Assembly (NCBI GenBank): GCA_963784805.1
Contig: CAWASR010000008.1
Coordinates: 372,001-436,000, forward strand
Source: Roseiarcus sp963784805
GTDB taxonomy: Bacteria; Pseudomonadota; Alphaproteobacteria; Rhizobiales; Beijerinckiaceae
DNA: 64,000 nucleotides
Reading direction: 5' to 3'
Part shown: piece by piece, positions 44,670 to 53,439 of the stretch
How positions within the stretch are numbered: position 1 is the stretch's first letter
Layout: every line of letters starts with the position of its first letter
Made by a program: the position numbers and the translations under genes
Notes under the pieces: model-generated
What the model was told of the DNA's origin: nothing
Seen by the model: the letters and a program-made list of their open reading frames with translations, nothing else
Database searches by the model: none

Positions 44670-45454
44670 ATGTTAGCAACGATTAGGGGCGCAAGTAGGC
44701 GCTTGTCGACGGTGGCGGTTGTCGCCGTATCGATTGCGGCGGGATTTGGGGCAACGGCGGCTCGCGCCGACACTTTCCAGGTCTATGTGGGATACGCAGA
44801 CAATCTGCGCCCGAGCGGGTTCTTTCCGAGCCCGTGGATCGGCGATTGGGAATTGTGTCGGAATCGGCGCTCGCTCAGTCATTCGACTGGCGCCGTCCTC
44901 GTCGTCAATACGGGGGCGACCGCGCTCAACATTTCGACCTTCAGCGTGACCATGAATGGCGGCGGCGGTCCGACCTACAACTTCTGGAGCCCAATTACGA
45001 TAGGCGTCGGACAGAGCGGCGTCTTCACGCAAACCTCTTCCTACAATTTCGACTCCAGCGACAATGCAGGCGGGTCTCCTCCGGGCGGAATCTTGCCGCT
45101 CGCCCCCGGCGGCAATGGGATCGGCGGATGCAGCAGCACTGCCGCGGCCCAGGCAACCGCGGGAATTACCGCAACATGCAACGCCAACCAGCCGATCGTG
45201 GCGTTCATGGACAACGCGACTTCGTTTTCCTTCAACGATACAGGCCATATCCTCGATACGGGCTTGTATGACTTCGTGAATTATAGCCCTGACGGTAACG
45301 AATCGATCAACTGGAACCTGGTCGGCTCCGGTGCTGATCGCGGGGGAACCAACGGCGTCCCCGAGCCGTCGACCTGGGTGATGATGCTGGCGGGCTTCGC
45401 CGGCTCGGCTTTGCCGGCTACCGCGCCTCGCGCAAGAGCATAGCGGCGGCCTAG
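44670..45454 (+). pseudogene. PEP-CTERM sorting-domain protein with apparent frameshifts
   Basis: The signal peptide (VAVVAVSIAAGFGATAARA) and the body (DTFQVYVGYADNLRPSGFFP, TFSVTMNGG, YNFDSSDNAGG) fit a family of exosortase-sorted extracellular proteins. The C-terminus has the motif VPEPSTWVMMLAGFAG, but then reads SALPATAPRARA. Adding one base near 45404 restores LGFAGYRASRKSIAAA and a stop at 45454, a perfect PEP-CTERM helix and basic tail. Inside, 44846-44887 makes family-like sense (LGIVSESALAQSFD) only in another frame, so two further indels seem to frame that stretch. A good AAGGGGAAAG precedes the ATG. The uncorrected frame ends at 45443. Confidence 0.75.
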
Positions 45455-45476
45455 TCTTCCGCCTTCTGTCGCGAAG

Positions 45477-45499
45477 GGGCCGCCCCGTCGGGGCGGCCC
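45477..45499 (+). terminator. Rho-independent-type terminator after the PEP-CTERM gene
   Basis: GGGCCGCCCC-GTC-GGGGCGGCCC is a perfect 10-bp stem with a three-base loop, followed by ATTTGCTTT. It lies 22 bases after the restored PEP-CTERM stop. Confidence 0.75.
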
Positions 45500-45718
45500 A
45501 TTTGCTTTCGCCGCGCCTTCATTTCCGACCGGCGAAGGGAGGCCTGCGCTATGGCGGCGCTGGCGCGGCCCAAGCGAGAAGCGGTCCGAGCGCCGGTGAG
45601 ACCAACCGATCGGTCGCGCCCGCGCCCATCGGAATGCGAAGGCTCCGGACGTCTTCGTTTCCGCGTTCCCCCGGCGCGGAACATCGCGACGCCGACCAGC
45701 AGGAGCGAGATGGGCGAG

Positions 45719-45826
45719 TCACCTCGCCGCCCGTCCCGCGCGATCGAGCGCGGCGAAGTCGTCATCGGACAGCGTGATCGCCGACGCGCCGACGTTTTCC
45801 TCCAGGTGCGCGACCTTGCCGGTGCC
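45719..45826. repeat. 108-bp direct duplication, copy B (3' end of the aldo/keto reductase gene)
   Basis: The intact copy of the repeat described at 44355-44462. It begins exactly at the reductase stop codon and runs into the gene. The two copies are 1364 bases apart and enclose the PEP-CTERM gene and its terminator. Confidence 0.93.
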
Positions 45827-46582
45827 GGGGATCGGCAGCATGACCGGGCTGCGCTTGAGGAGCCAGGCGAGCGCGATCTGGCCAGGGCTCGCCTTATGCT
45901 TGCGGGCGAGAGCCTCCAGCGCTTTGCCCTCGCGCGCGAACGCCCCGGCGTCGAGCGGGGCCCACGGAATGAACCCGATCCCGCGTTGAGCGCAATAGTC
46001 GAGCGTCGCCTCGCTCGCCCGGTCGACGAAATTGTAGCGGTTCTGCACGGTTGCGACGGGGAAGAACTTGGACGCGGCTTCGATCTCTCCGACGTTGACC
46101 TCCGAAAGGCCGGCGCAGCGAATGACGCCGTCCTTGATCAGCGAGGCGATCGCCGAAAACTGCTCGCTCGCTGGCACTTTCGAATCGATGCGATGCAGCT
46201 GCCAGAGATCGATCGTCTCGACGCCGAGCCGCCAGCGGCTCGTGTGCGCCTGCTGGATCAGATACTCGGGCCGGCCGAGCGGGACCCAGACGTTCGGCGC
46301 GGTGCGCGCGAGGCCCCCCTTGGTGGCGACATGGATCTTGCCGTAGGGCGCGAGCGCTTCGCGGATCAGCTCTTCGGAGAAGTTGGGACCATAGGAATCG
46401 GCGGTGTCGATGAAGTCGACTCCGAGATCGGGCAGCCGGCGCAGGGTGCGCAGAGCTTCGGCCCGGTCCGCGGGCGGGCCCCAAATTCCGCGCCCGACGA
46501 CGCGCATGGCGCCGAACCCGAGGCGGTTGACGTCGAAGGCGCCGCCGATGCGGAAGCGGCCGGACTGGGCGGCGTTGATCAT
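45719..46582 (-). CDS. Aldo/keto reductase
   Basis: A 287-aa NADPH-dependent TIM-barrel oxidoreductase. Catalytic residues appear in their usual sites: Asp and Tyr in FIDTADSYGPN, Lys in HVATKGGLA and His in LWQLHRIDS; the cofactor tail is LPIPGTGKVAHLEENVGA. It belongs to the general 'YakC/YdbC-like' group without assigned substrate. Its last 108 bases are duplicated at 44355-44462. The gene lies just downstream of hemF on the same strand (32 bases), so it may be read from the hem transcript. Confidence 0.9.
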   Translation of the reverse strand: MINAAQSGRFRIGGAFDVNRLGFGAMRVVGRGIWGPPADRAEALRTLRRLPDLGVDFIDTADSYGPNFSEELIREALAPYGKIHVATKGGLARTAPNVWVPLGRPEYLIQQAHTSRWRLGVETIDLWQLHRIDSKVPASEQFSAIASLIKDGVIRCAGLSEVNVGEIEAASKFFPVATVQNRYNFVDRASEATLDYCAQRGIGFIPWAPLDAGAFAREGKALEALARKHKASPGQIALAWLLKRSPVMLPIPGTGKVAHLEENVGASAITLSDDDFAALDRAGRAAR

Positions 46583-46613
46583 GACAAATCCTCGCGAGTG
46601 TTGGGCGGCGCGA

Positions 46614-47522
46614 TCAGGGCCAGCTCGCCAGCGGCGGCATGGAGGAGAGAATAGAGGCGACGTTGCCGCCGGTTTTCAAGCCGAAAATCGTGCCGCGGTC
46701 ATAAAGCAGATTGAACTCTACATAACGCCCGCGCCGGACCGATTGTTCCTCGCGTTCGGCCTTGCTCCACGGTTTCGCCGCATTGCGCCTGACGATGTCG
46801 GAATAGATCGCGACGAAGCTCTCGCCGACGTCCCGCACGAAGGCGAAATCGTCTCCGAACGCCGAATTGCCGGCGTCTCCGGCGCTGTTGAGATAGTCGA
46901 AGAAAATCCCTCCGATTCCGCGTGGCTCGTCGCGGTGTTTGAGATAAAAGTATTCGTCGCACCAGGCCATGAAGCGCTCGGCGTCGGCGGCCTTGGGATG
47001 ACGCTCGCACGCCGCGCGCATCGCCGCGTGAAAGGCGATGGCGTCGGAATCGTCGCGCGAGCGGCGCGCCTCCAGCATCGGGGTCAAGTCGGCGCCGCCA
47101 CCGAACCAGGTTTTGGTGGTGCGGACAAGGCGAGTGTTCATGTGCACGGTCGGCACATGCGGGCTCCAGGGATGGGCGATGACCGATACGCCGGCGGCCC
47201 AGAAACGCGGGTCCTCGGCCGCGCCCGGAATCTGCCCGGCGAATTCCTTCGGGAAGGTCCCATAGACGGTAGAGCAATGCGCGCCCATCTTCTCGAACAG
47301 GCGCCCCCGCAACAGCGCCATCCGTCCGCCGCCGCCCGGCTCGCCGCTGGCGTCCGTGCGCGTCCAAGGCTCGAGGACGAAACGGCCGGGCGCGCGCGAA
47401 CGCTCGACGCCTTCGAACTCACGCTCCAGCGCCTCCATCGCCTCGACGATCTTGATCTGGATCGTCTCGAACCAGGCCGCGGCGCTGGCGAAGCGGGGAT
47501 CGCCGTCGATCAATTCGCTCAC
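46614..47522 (-). CDS. hemF: Coproporphyrinogen III oxidase, oxygen-dependent
   Basis: A 302-aa enzyme that decarboxylates coproporphyrinogen III to protoporphyrinogen IX with O2. Typical stretches are HPWSPHVPTVHMNTR, WFGGGADLTPM, WCDEYFYLKHRDEPRGIGGI and RRGRYVEFNLLYDRGTIFGL. The start is GTG 47522, whose GTGA overlaps the hemE stop, giving the exact family length and showing coupling with hemE. Use of the O2-dependent form points to an aerobic lifestyle. Confidence 0.96.
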   Translation of the reverse strand: MSELIDGDPRFASAAAWFETIQIKIVEAMEALEREFEGVERSRAPGRFVLEPWTRTDASGEPGGGGRMALLRGRLFEKMGAHCSTVYGTFPKEFAGQIPGAAEDPRFWAAGVSVIAHPWSPHVPTVHMNTRLVRTTKTWFGGGADLTPMLEARRSRDDSDAIAFHAAMRAACERHPKAADAERFMAWCDEYFYLKHRDEPRGIGGIFFDYLNSAGDAGNSAFGDDFAFVRDVGESFVAIYSDIVRRNAAKPWSKAEREEQSVRRGRYVEFNLLYDRGTIFGLKTGGNVASILSSMPPLASWP

Positions 47523-48574
47523 GGCCCCCCCACCTCTCCCCGAACCCGAGCCACGAGACGCTCGACGTGCCCGACCGGCGTCTCGGGCAGGACGCCGTGG
47601 CCGAGATTGAAGATATGCGCGCGCGTCTGAAAGCCGTTTAGAACTCGGTCGACGCCCTCGTCGAGCCCGCGGCCGCCGGCGACCAGCGCCAGCGGATCGA
47701 GATTGCCCTGCAGCGCCAGTCGATCGGGCAGCGCCTTGGCGGCGAATTCGGGTTCGACGCTGGTGTCGAGACCGATCGCGGCAATCCCAGGCATGTCGGC
47801 GAATTTCGCCAGTTGCGTCGCTGCGCCGCGCGGGAAGGCGATGATCGGCGCCTCGGGCGCGCCAGCGCGCAGTTTGGCGATCAAGGCGGCGAGCGGCGCG
47901 ACGCACCAGCGCTCGAATTCCGTCGGCGGCAGGACGCCGGCCCAGGAATCGAAGATCTGCACCGCTTCCGCGCCCGCCGCCAACTGACGCAGCAGGTAGG
48001 CTGCCGAGGCGTCGACGAGGCGGTCGATCAGCGCGGCGAACGCGGCGGGGTGACGATAGGCGAACAGCCGCGCCGGCGCCTGGTCCGGCGTGCCGCGTCC
48101 CGCGATCATGTAGCTCGCCACCGTCCACGGCGCGCCGCAAAAGCCGATCAGCGCGACCTCGCGGGGAAGCGCCGACTTGAGGCGGACGAGCGTCTCGAAC
48201 ACCGGCGCGAGCTTCGCCCAGTCGGGCTCATCGCGCAGGCGCGCGAGGCCTGCCGCGTCCTCGATCGGAGCCAGGCGCGGGCCCTCCCCGGTCTCGAAGC
48301 CGACGCTCTGGCCCAGCGCGTCAGGCACGACGAGAATGTCGGAGAACAGGATCGCGGCGTCAAAGCCGAAGCGCCGGATCGGCTGCAGCGTCGCCTCGAC
48401 GGCGAAGGCCGGAGTGTAACAGAAGTCGAGAAAGGTCGCGGCGCGGGCGCGCAGCTCACGATATTCCGGCAAATAGCGGCCTGCCTGTCGCATCAGCCAG
48501 ATCGGCGGCCTCGGCTGACGTTCGCCGGCGAGCGCGGCAAGCAGGGGTTTGCGCGCAGGGGAGGGCGGTTGCAT
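47519..48574 (-). CDS. hemE: Uroporphyrinogen decarboxylase
   Basis: A 351-aa enzyme that removes four acetate carboxyls from uroporphyrinogen III to give coproporphyrinogen III, the substrate of the next gene product. The two signatures are PIWLMRQAGRYLPEYRELR near the N-terminus and GFCGAPWTVASYMI in the middle; FSDILVVPDALGQ carries the catalytic aspartate. It overlaps hemF by four bases and lies 123 bases after hemA, from which it is separated by a repeat hairpin. Confidence 0.96.
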   Translation of the reverse strand: MQPPSPARKPLLAALAGERQPRPPIWLMRQAGRYLPEYRELRARAATFLDFCYTPAFAVEATLQPIRRFGFDAAILFSDILVVPDALGQSVGFETGEGPRLAPIEDAAGLARLRDEPDWAKLAPVFETLVRLKSALPREVALIGFCGAPWTVASYMIAGRGTPDQAPARLFAYRHPAAFAALIDRLVDASAAYLLRQLAAGAEAVQIFDSWAGVLPPTEFERWCVAPLAALIAKLRAGAPEAPIIAFPRGAATQLAKFADMPGIAAIGLDTSVEPEFAAKALPDRLALQGNLDPLALVAGGRGLDEGVDRVLNGFQTRAHIFNLGHGVLPETPVGHVERLVARVRGEVGGP

Positions 48575-48642
48575 GTCGCTAGGCCCTCATCCGGCCCCGC
48601 GGGCGACCTTCTCCCGCAGGCGGCAGAAGGCGTTGGCCCCCT

Positions 48643-48662
48643 CTCTCCCGCTTGCGGGAGAG
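48643..48662. repeat. Palindromic repeat between hemA and hemE (copy 2 of the family at 15669)
   Basis: CTCTCCCGC-TT-GCGGGAGAG, followed by GGCCAAGGTGAGGGGCGG; the tail GGTGAGGGGC is shared with 15669-15711. It lies 36 bases after the hemA stop and could attenuate transcription from hemA into hemE/hemF. The neighbouring stretch 48585-48640 (CCCTCATCCGGCC..., CTTCTCCCGCAGGCGG) is related repeat sequence. Confidence 0.75.
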
Positions 48663-48697
48663 GGCCAAGGTGAGGGGCGGCTCGGCAAGACGAACGC

Positions 48698-49999
48698 CTA
48701 TTCGGCCGCGCGCTTCATCTCGGGATAGGCGCAGTGCGCCGGATCGCTGACGCCCGGGCGCGGCAACGGAATCACCTTCGCCTCTTCAAGGCGCAGGCCG
48801 AGCGTCTTCCAGACGTCGACCAGCGCCTCGACCAGTTCGGCGAGTTGCGCCTCGTTGTGAACGGGTGTTGGCGTGATGCGCAGGCGCTCGGTTCCCTTGG
48901 CGACGGTCGGATAGTTGATTGGCTGGATATAGATCGCGTGGCGCTCCAACAGCAGCTGGCTGGCGGCGCGGCATTTGCGCGCGTCGCCGACGAATAGCGG
49001 CACGATATGCGAGGGATTGTCCATCACCGGCAGGCCGGCCGCGCGCAACGCATGCTTGGCGAGCTTGGCCATCTGCTGATGGCGCTCCCGCTCGACGTTC
49101 GAAGTCTTGAGATGCCGGACGGCCGCCTCGGCGCTGGCGGCGACGCTCGGCGGCAGGGTCGAGGTGAAAATGAACGAGGGCGCGTAGCTGCGCACGGCGT
49201 CGACCATCGCGGCGCTGGCGGCGATATAGCCGCCGAGCGAACCGAAGCCTTTGGCGAGTGTTCCCTCGATGATGTCGATGCGATGGGCTAGCCCTTCGCG
49301 CTCGCTCACGCCGCCCCCGCGGGCGCCGTAGAGGCCGACCGCGTGAACCTCATCGAGATAGGTCAGCGCGTTGTGCTTCTCCGCCAGCGCCACAATTTCG
49401 GCGATCGGCGCGATGTCGCCGTCCATCGAATAGAGGCTCTCGAACACGATCAGCTTCGCCCGCTCGATCGGCTCGGACGCCAGCAGCTCTTCCAGGTGCG
49501 CCACGTCGCAATGGCGCCACACCTTCTTTTCGCAGCCCGAGCGGCGCACGCCCTCGATCATCGAATTGTGGTTGAGCGCGTCGGACAGGATCAGGCAATT
49601 CGGCAGCAGGCTGGCGATGGTCGAAATGCCGGCGAGATTGGAGATCCAGCCCGAGGTGAAGACGAGGGAAGCCTCCTTGCCGTGCAGGTCGGCGAGTTCC
49701 GCCTCCAGCCGCACGATCGGGTGATGGGTGCCGGAAATGTTACGGGTCCCGCCGGCCCCGGCGCCGTGAGCCCGCGCGGCGCGCACGGAGGCCTCGATCA
49801 CCGCCGGGTGGCCGCCCATCGCCAGATAATCGTTCGAGCACCAGACGGTGACTTCGCGGGGCCTGTCCTCCTCGCCCGGAGGACGCCATAGCGCGGTTGG
49901 GAAACGGCGCGCGTCGCGCTCGAGATTGGCGAATGTGCGATAGCGACCCTCCGCCCTCAGGCGGACGATCGCCTCCTCGAAGCTGCGCTGGTAATCCAT
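48698..49999 (-). CDS. hemA: 5-Aminolevulinate synthase
   Basis: A 433-aa PLP enzyme that condenses glycine and succinyl-CoA in the C4 route to heme, found in alphaproteobacteria. It shows WCSNDYLAMGGHPAVIEA, the Gly-rich GAGAGGTRNISGTHHPIV, the cofactor aspartate in TYLDEVHAVGLYG and the Schiff-base Lys250 in EGTLAKGFGSLGGY. ATG 49999 is preferred, as AAAGG lies six bases upstream; two more in-frame starts lie at 50005 and 50047. Somewhat longer than the usual ~405 aa because of a C-terminal extension. It heads the hemA-hemE-hemF set. Confidence 0.96.
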   Translation of the reverse strand: MDYQRSFEEAIVRLRAEGRYRTFANLERDARRFPTALWRPPGEEDRPREVTVWCSNDYLAMGGHPAVIEASVRAARAHGAGAGGTRNISGTHHPIVRLEAELADLHGKEASLVFTSGWISNLAGISTIASLLPNCLILSDALNHNSMIEGVRRSGCEKKVWRHCDVAHLEELLASEPIERAKLIVFESLYSMDGDIAPIAEIVALAEKHNALTYLDEVHAVGLYGARGGGVSEREGLAHRIDIIEGTLAKGFGSLGGYIAASAAMVDAVRSYAPSFIFTSTLPPSVAASAEAAVRHLKTSNVERERHQQMAKLAKHALRAAGLPVMDNPSHIVPLFVGDARKCRAASQLLLERHAIYIQPINYPTVAKGTERLRITPTPVHNEAQLAELVEALVDVWKTLGLRLEEAKVIPLPRPGVSDPAHCAYPEMKRAAE

Positions 50000-50349
50000 C
50001 GCCATCCTTTCGGCGCCTCTACCCCTAGGCTGGAACCGCTTTCCCATTCGCTAACCGGACAGGGCCGCCTTGTCCAGAGCCTCGATACTCATGCATGCGC
50101 GACCGATTGTCCCGTTGGTATTTCACTATTTTGGTGAGGCGTTGCTTAACTCGCTCCCATAAACCCGACTCCCGCGCCTTGATCTGCCGCAAGTCTAAGT
50201 CTGGAGGCGCAGGGGGATCGTGCGGGGGGATCGTGTTGCCAGCGACACCTTCAGATGTTAATTTTCGGGTAGCGCAAGAGCGAGCCGGACAAAGTGAGCC
50301 GCGCCGGCAGAACGCCGCTCGGCGTTCGCGTCAGTATGGAGGACGTCGA
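50000..50349. other. Divergent promoter region, hemA / CoA-transferase gene
   Basis: About 350 bases without a supported gene. The stretch 50110-50150 is moderately A/T-rich and may hold promoters. A short direct repeat, GGGGGATCGTG, occurs twice around 50212-50235. I see no clear operator. Confidence 0.4.
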
Positions 50350-51939
50350 ATGCCGCCGACACGTCGCGACCTGTTGCAATCGGCGGGCGCTGCCGTCTTG
50401 GGTTCCGCGTTGGGAGCGATCGGCCCCGGCGGCGCCCAAGCCGCGCCAGCTGACGACTTCTCGATCGACGAGGCCTTCGCTGATTTCATGCGCGGAATCG
50501 GCGGAAGCCCCGCCGACGGGGGCGGCATGGTCGCCTTCACCGGACGAGACCCGATCGTGCGCAGCCATTTCCGCATTGGCGCCTGCATGGCCGTCCCGGC
50601 GATGGCCGCGGCTGTCGGCGCGGCGGCGATCTGGAAGGATCGCACCGGACAGAGCCAGGACCTCGAAGTCGATCTGCGCGAGTCCGTTTACAATGTGCTG
50701 CCCTATGTCGGCTTGGTGCTTCAGAAGAAGCAGCGGGCGGGCCTCATCGATCCGGACGACCCGCTTCCCGCCGGTTTCACCTGGCGGCCCAAGGTGAACG
50801 ACCGGGAGCTGCAACTGCCTTTGCTGTTCAACAATCCGCTGTCGTTCGCGTTCTTCGAAACCAAGGACGGCAGGATGGTGACGCCGACCGGCCTCTATCC
50901 GAGACATTTCGTAGGCTTTTTGAATATCCTTCGCGCGCCTCCGGAAAAGGAGGCGATCACGAACGCCATCCGGACGTGGAACGCGGACGATCTCGATGAA
51001 GTCGTCGCGGAAGCCGGAATGGTGCTGGGCATCCATCGCACTGCGGAGGAATGGCTTGCCCATCCGCAAGGCCAATATCTGTCCGAGCTGCCATTGATCG
51101 AGATCGTCAAGATCGGCGACAGCGAGCCCATCCCCTATACCCCGGACCCCAAGGCGCCGCTCACCGGGATTAAAGCGATTTCGTGCAGTCACGTGATCGC
51201 CAGCACGACCGCCTCCCGCACGCTCGCCGAATACGGAGCGGAGGTGCTTCACGTCACCCGCGACCAGTCCTACGAGCACGAAGGGATCATTGTCGACGTC
51301 AACGTCGGCATGCGCTCGACGCTCTTGAACCTGAAAAGCGCGGAGCACCATCAAAAATTGACGGCGCTGCTGCCGCGGGCGGACGTTTTCGTTGAAGGGT
51401 TCCGCGGCCGCGCAATGGGGGGGCTGGGTCTGGGGCCCGAGGACGTCGCCCACGAAAAGCCCGGGATCGTCTATCTGTCCGCCCGTGCTTACGGCTGGGA
51501 CGGTCCGTGGTGGAACCGGGCCGCCTTCGACATGGAGGCGCTGACGGTGACCGGCTTTACGCTGAAGGAGGGCGGGGGCCGGCCGCGCTTTCCTCCGACG
51601 ATGGTGCTCAACGACTATATTGCCGGCTACATCGGCGCGGCGGGAATCATTGCCGCGCTGAGGCGCCGCGCCCGCGAGGGCGGCAGCTACCACGTCCGTA
51701 TCAGCCTCGCCCGCGCGGCCATGTGGTTCATGAGCCTCGGGTCGTTTCCGACCACCGACTTCGACCCGACGGCGCCGGAGCATCGCATGATCCCGCTGCG
51801 GACGATCCTCAGGCAGACGCCGTACGGAGAGGTCGACCGTCTGGCGCCGCAGGTAAAACTGTCGAAGACACCGGGAGGATGGCGCGATCCGCTGGTGGCT
51901 GTTCGCGGCGGCGACTTGCCGGTTTGGGCCGGGGCTTAG
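50350..51939 (+). CDS. CoA-transferase family III (CaiB/BaiF-like) protein with a Tat signal
   Basis: A 529-aa protein. The N-terminus PTRRDLLQSAGAAVLGSALG is a twin-arginine signal, and GGAGG stands seven bases before ATG 50350. The body is a family III CoA-transferase: SRTLAEYGAEVLHVTRDQ, LLNLKSAEHHQKLTALLPRADVFVEGFRG, GIVYLSARAYGWDGPWWNRAAFDMEALTVTG. The aspartate of 'LD-L-K'-type sites is not obvious, and CoA-dependent chemistry in the periplasm would be surprising. It may be a binding or scaffold protein derived from a CoA-transferase. It precedes two outer-membrane protein genes. Confidence 0.8.
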   Translation: MPPTRRDLLQSAGAAVLGSALGAIGPGGAQAAPADDFSIDEAFADFMRGIGGSPADGGGMVAFTGRDPIVRSHFRIGACMAVPAMAAAVGAAAIWKDRTGQSQDLEVDLRESVYNVLPYVGLVLQKKQRAGLIDPDDPLPAGFTWRPKVNDRELQLPLLFNNPLSFAFFETKDGRMVTPTGLYPRHFVGFLNILRAPPEKEAITNAIRTWNADDLDEVVAEAGMVLGIHRTAEEWLAHPQGQYLSELPLIEIVKIGDSEPIPYTPDPKAPLTGIKAISCSHVIASTTASRTLAEYGAEVLHVTRDQSYEHEGIIVDVNVGMRSTLLNLKSAEHHQKLTALLPRADVFVEGFRGRAMGGLGLGPEDVAHEKPGIVYLSARAYGWDGPWWNRAAFDMEALTVTGFTLKEGGGRPRFPPTMVLNDYIAGYIGAAGIIAALRRRAREGGSYHVRISLARAAMWFMSLGSFPTTDFDPTAPEHRMIPLRTILRQTPYGEVDRLAPQVKLSKTPGGWRDPLVAVRGGDLPVWAGA

Positions 51940-52041
51940 ATGATGCGCCGGACACCTGACCGGCCGCCTACTGGATGCGCCCGAAGAGCAATTCGCGAAT
52001 TGCCGATTTGAGACGGCTGAAGGCTCGCTGCTGGGGGATCG

Positions 52042-53391
52042 ATGACTGCAGGTCGGCGGATAGCCACTCTCGCGCGCGCGGCGCAAGCGTTCGCCGCGAC
52101 CTGCGCGCTCCTGGCGTCGCTGACTCCGGTGAGCGCGCTCGCTCAGACCGCCGGCGCGGCGGCTGGACCCCAGGGCGCGAACTCCGAGGAAAGCGCGCCC
52201 GGGCGATACACGCCTCCCGACCTTCTCGACGGCACGCTTTCGGGCCTCGGCGACGAAGAGGACGACGACACTCCAAAGAGTTCTTATTTCCGCTTCCCGA
52301 GCCCGCTCGAGCCGTGGTTCGATTTCAAGCAAAAGGTGCTGCTGCAACAGTACGGGCTGATGATCGGCGGCTCCGAGGGCTTTCTTGGCCAAGATTTCTC
52401 GAGCAGTCTGACCGATCAGCGCGGTGCCGTCGGCCAGAAATTCACGCTCAACCTCGCCCAGCAGCTTCTTTTTCAGGGCAGTCCGGAAGCTCTCTGGATT
52501 GACGCGGTGATCGAAGACCGGGGGCCGGTCGGAACGGACTTCGCGCCGCTGCAGGCGGGTCTGCAAACCGGCTCGAGCACCGCGACCGCTCCGACCTGGG
52601 GAAATTTCGACCTAGGGGTCACTCAGCTCTACCTGCGCCAGAGCCTGTTCAACAACCACTTCCAATGGACGGTTGGAAAGCTGTTCGCGCCAAATTACGT
52701 CAATCCATATCCGTTCTTTGACGATAATCGCCAGTACTTGAACCAGATCTTCACCACCAGCGTCACCATCCCGGTCCCCTTGCGCGGCTTCGGCGCGGTC
52801 GCCGCGCTGTATCCGGGCGATTTTGGGCTTTACGTGAAGGGCGGCATCTATACGGTCTATAGCGAAGACACTGGCTTCACCGCCGACAGCTTCTTCAACA
52901 AGCCGCAATACTTTCGCCATCTCGAAGTCGGCTGGAGCAGCGCGGCAGGCAGCGGCGTTCCGATCCAGGCGCGTGGGCCGATGGACGTCAACAATTTGTC
53001 CGTGACGATGTGGGACAAGGACGCGGAGCAGAACGGTCCACCGGCCGCGCACGGCGTCGCGCTCAACGCCAACTACCTCATTCGCGACAATGTGATGGTG
53101 TTCGCGCGCGGAGGATGGTCGGAAGGGTGGCAACTGGACAAGAACGTCAGCCTTGGATTCGGCTGGCGGCCCTCGGAGCACTATTCGGACCTGTTCGGAA
53201 TCGGCGGCGGCTGGGCGCAGCCCGCAAATCCCGCGTTGAGGGACCAGTACATATTCGAGGCCTTTTACCGCTTTCAGGTCACCCAGCACTTTGCGGTCAC
53301 GCCCGATCTCCAGTGGATCGTCCATCCCGCCTTAAGTCCCGATGTCGGCTCGCTTTGGGTCGCGAGCTTGCGGGCGCGGCTGGCGTTCTGA
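52042..53391 (+). CDS. Carbohydrate-selective porin, OprB family
   Basis: A 449-aa outer-membrane protein with a signal peptide (AQAFAATCALLASLTPVSALAQ). The mature part is rich in aromatic beta-strands and contains OprB-like segments: LGVTQLYLRQSLFNNHFQWTVGK, GGWAQPANPALRDQYIFEAFYRFQVTQ, AVTPDLQWIVHP. It ends in phenylalanine (RARLAF), the usual BAM recognition end. Such porins admit sugars and other small polar solutes. It lies about 100 bases after the Tat CoA-transferase gene and is followed by a second outer-membrane gene. Confidence 0.88.
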   Translation: MTAGRRIATLARAAQAFAATCALLASLTPVSALAQTAGAAAGPQGANSEESAPGRYTPPDLLDGTLSGLGDEEDDDTPKSSYFRFPSPLEPWFDFKQKVLLQQYGLMIGGSEGFLGQDFSSSLTDQRGAVGQKFTLNLAQQLLFQGSPEALWIDAVIEDRGPVGTDFAPLQAGLQTGSSTATAPTWGNFDLGVTQLYLRQSLFNNHFQWTVGKLFAPNYVNPYPFFDDNRQYLNQIFTTSVTIPVPLRGFGAVAALYPGDFGLYVKGGIYTVYSEDTGFTADSFFNKPQYFRHLEVGWSSAAGSGVPIQARGPMDVNNLSVTMWDKDAEQNGPPAAHGVALNANYLIRDNVMVFARGGWSEGWQLDKNVSLGFGWRPSEHYSDLFGIGGGWAQPANPALRDQYIFEAFYRFQVTQHFAVTPDLQWIVHPALSPDVGSLWVASLRARLAF

Positions 53392-53439
53392 AGCAGAACG
53401 GCACCGGCAGCGTCGCCACCCGCCCGGAGGATATGGACG

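Noticed and set aside
50251..52566. 771-codon minus-strand frame opposite the Tat CoA-transferase gene
   Set aside because: Shadow of the CoA-transferase and porin genes; no domain and no plausible start signal.
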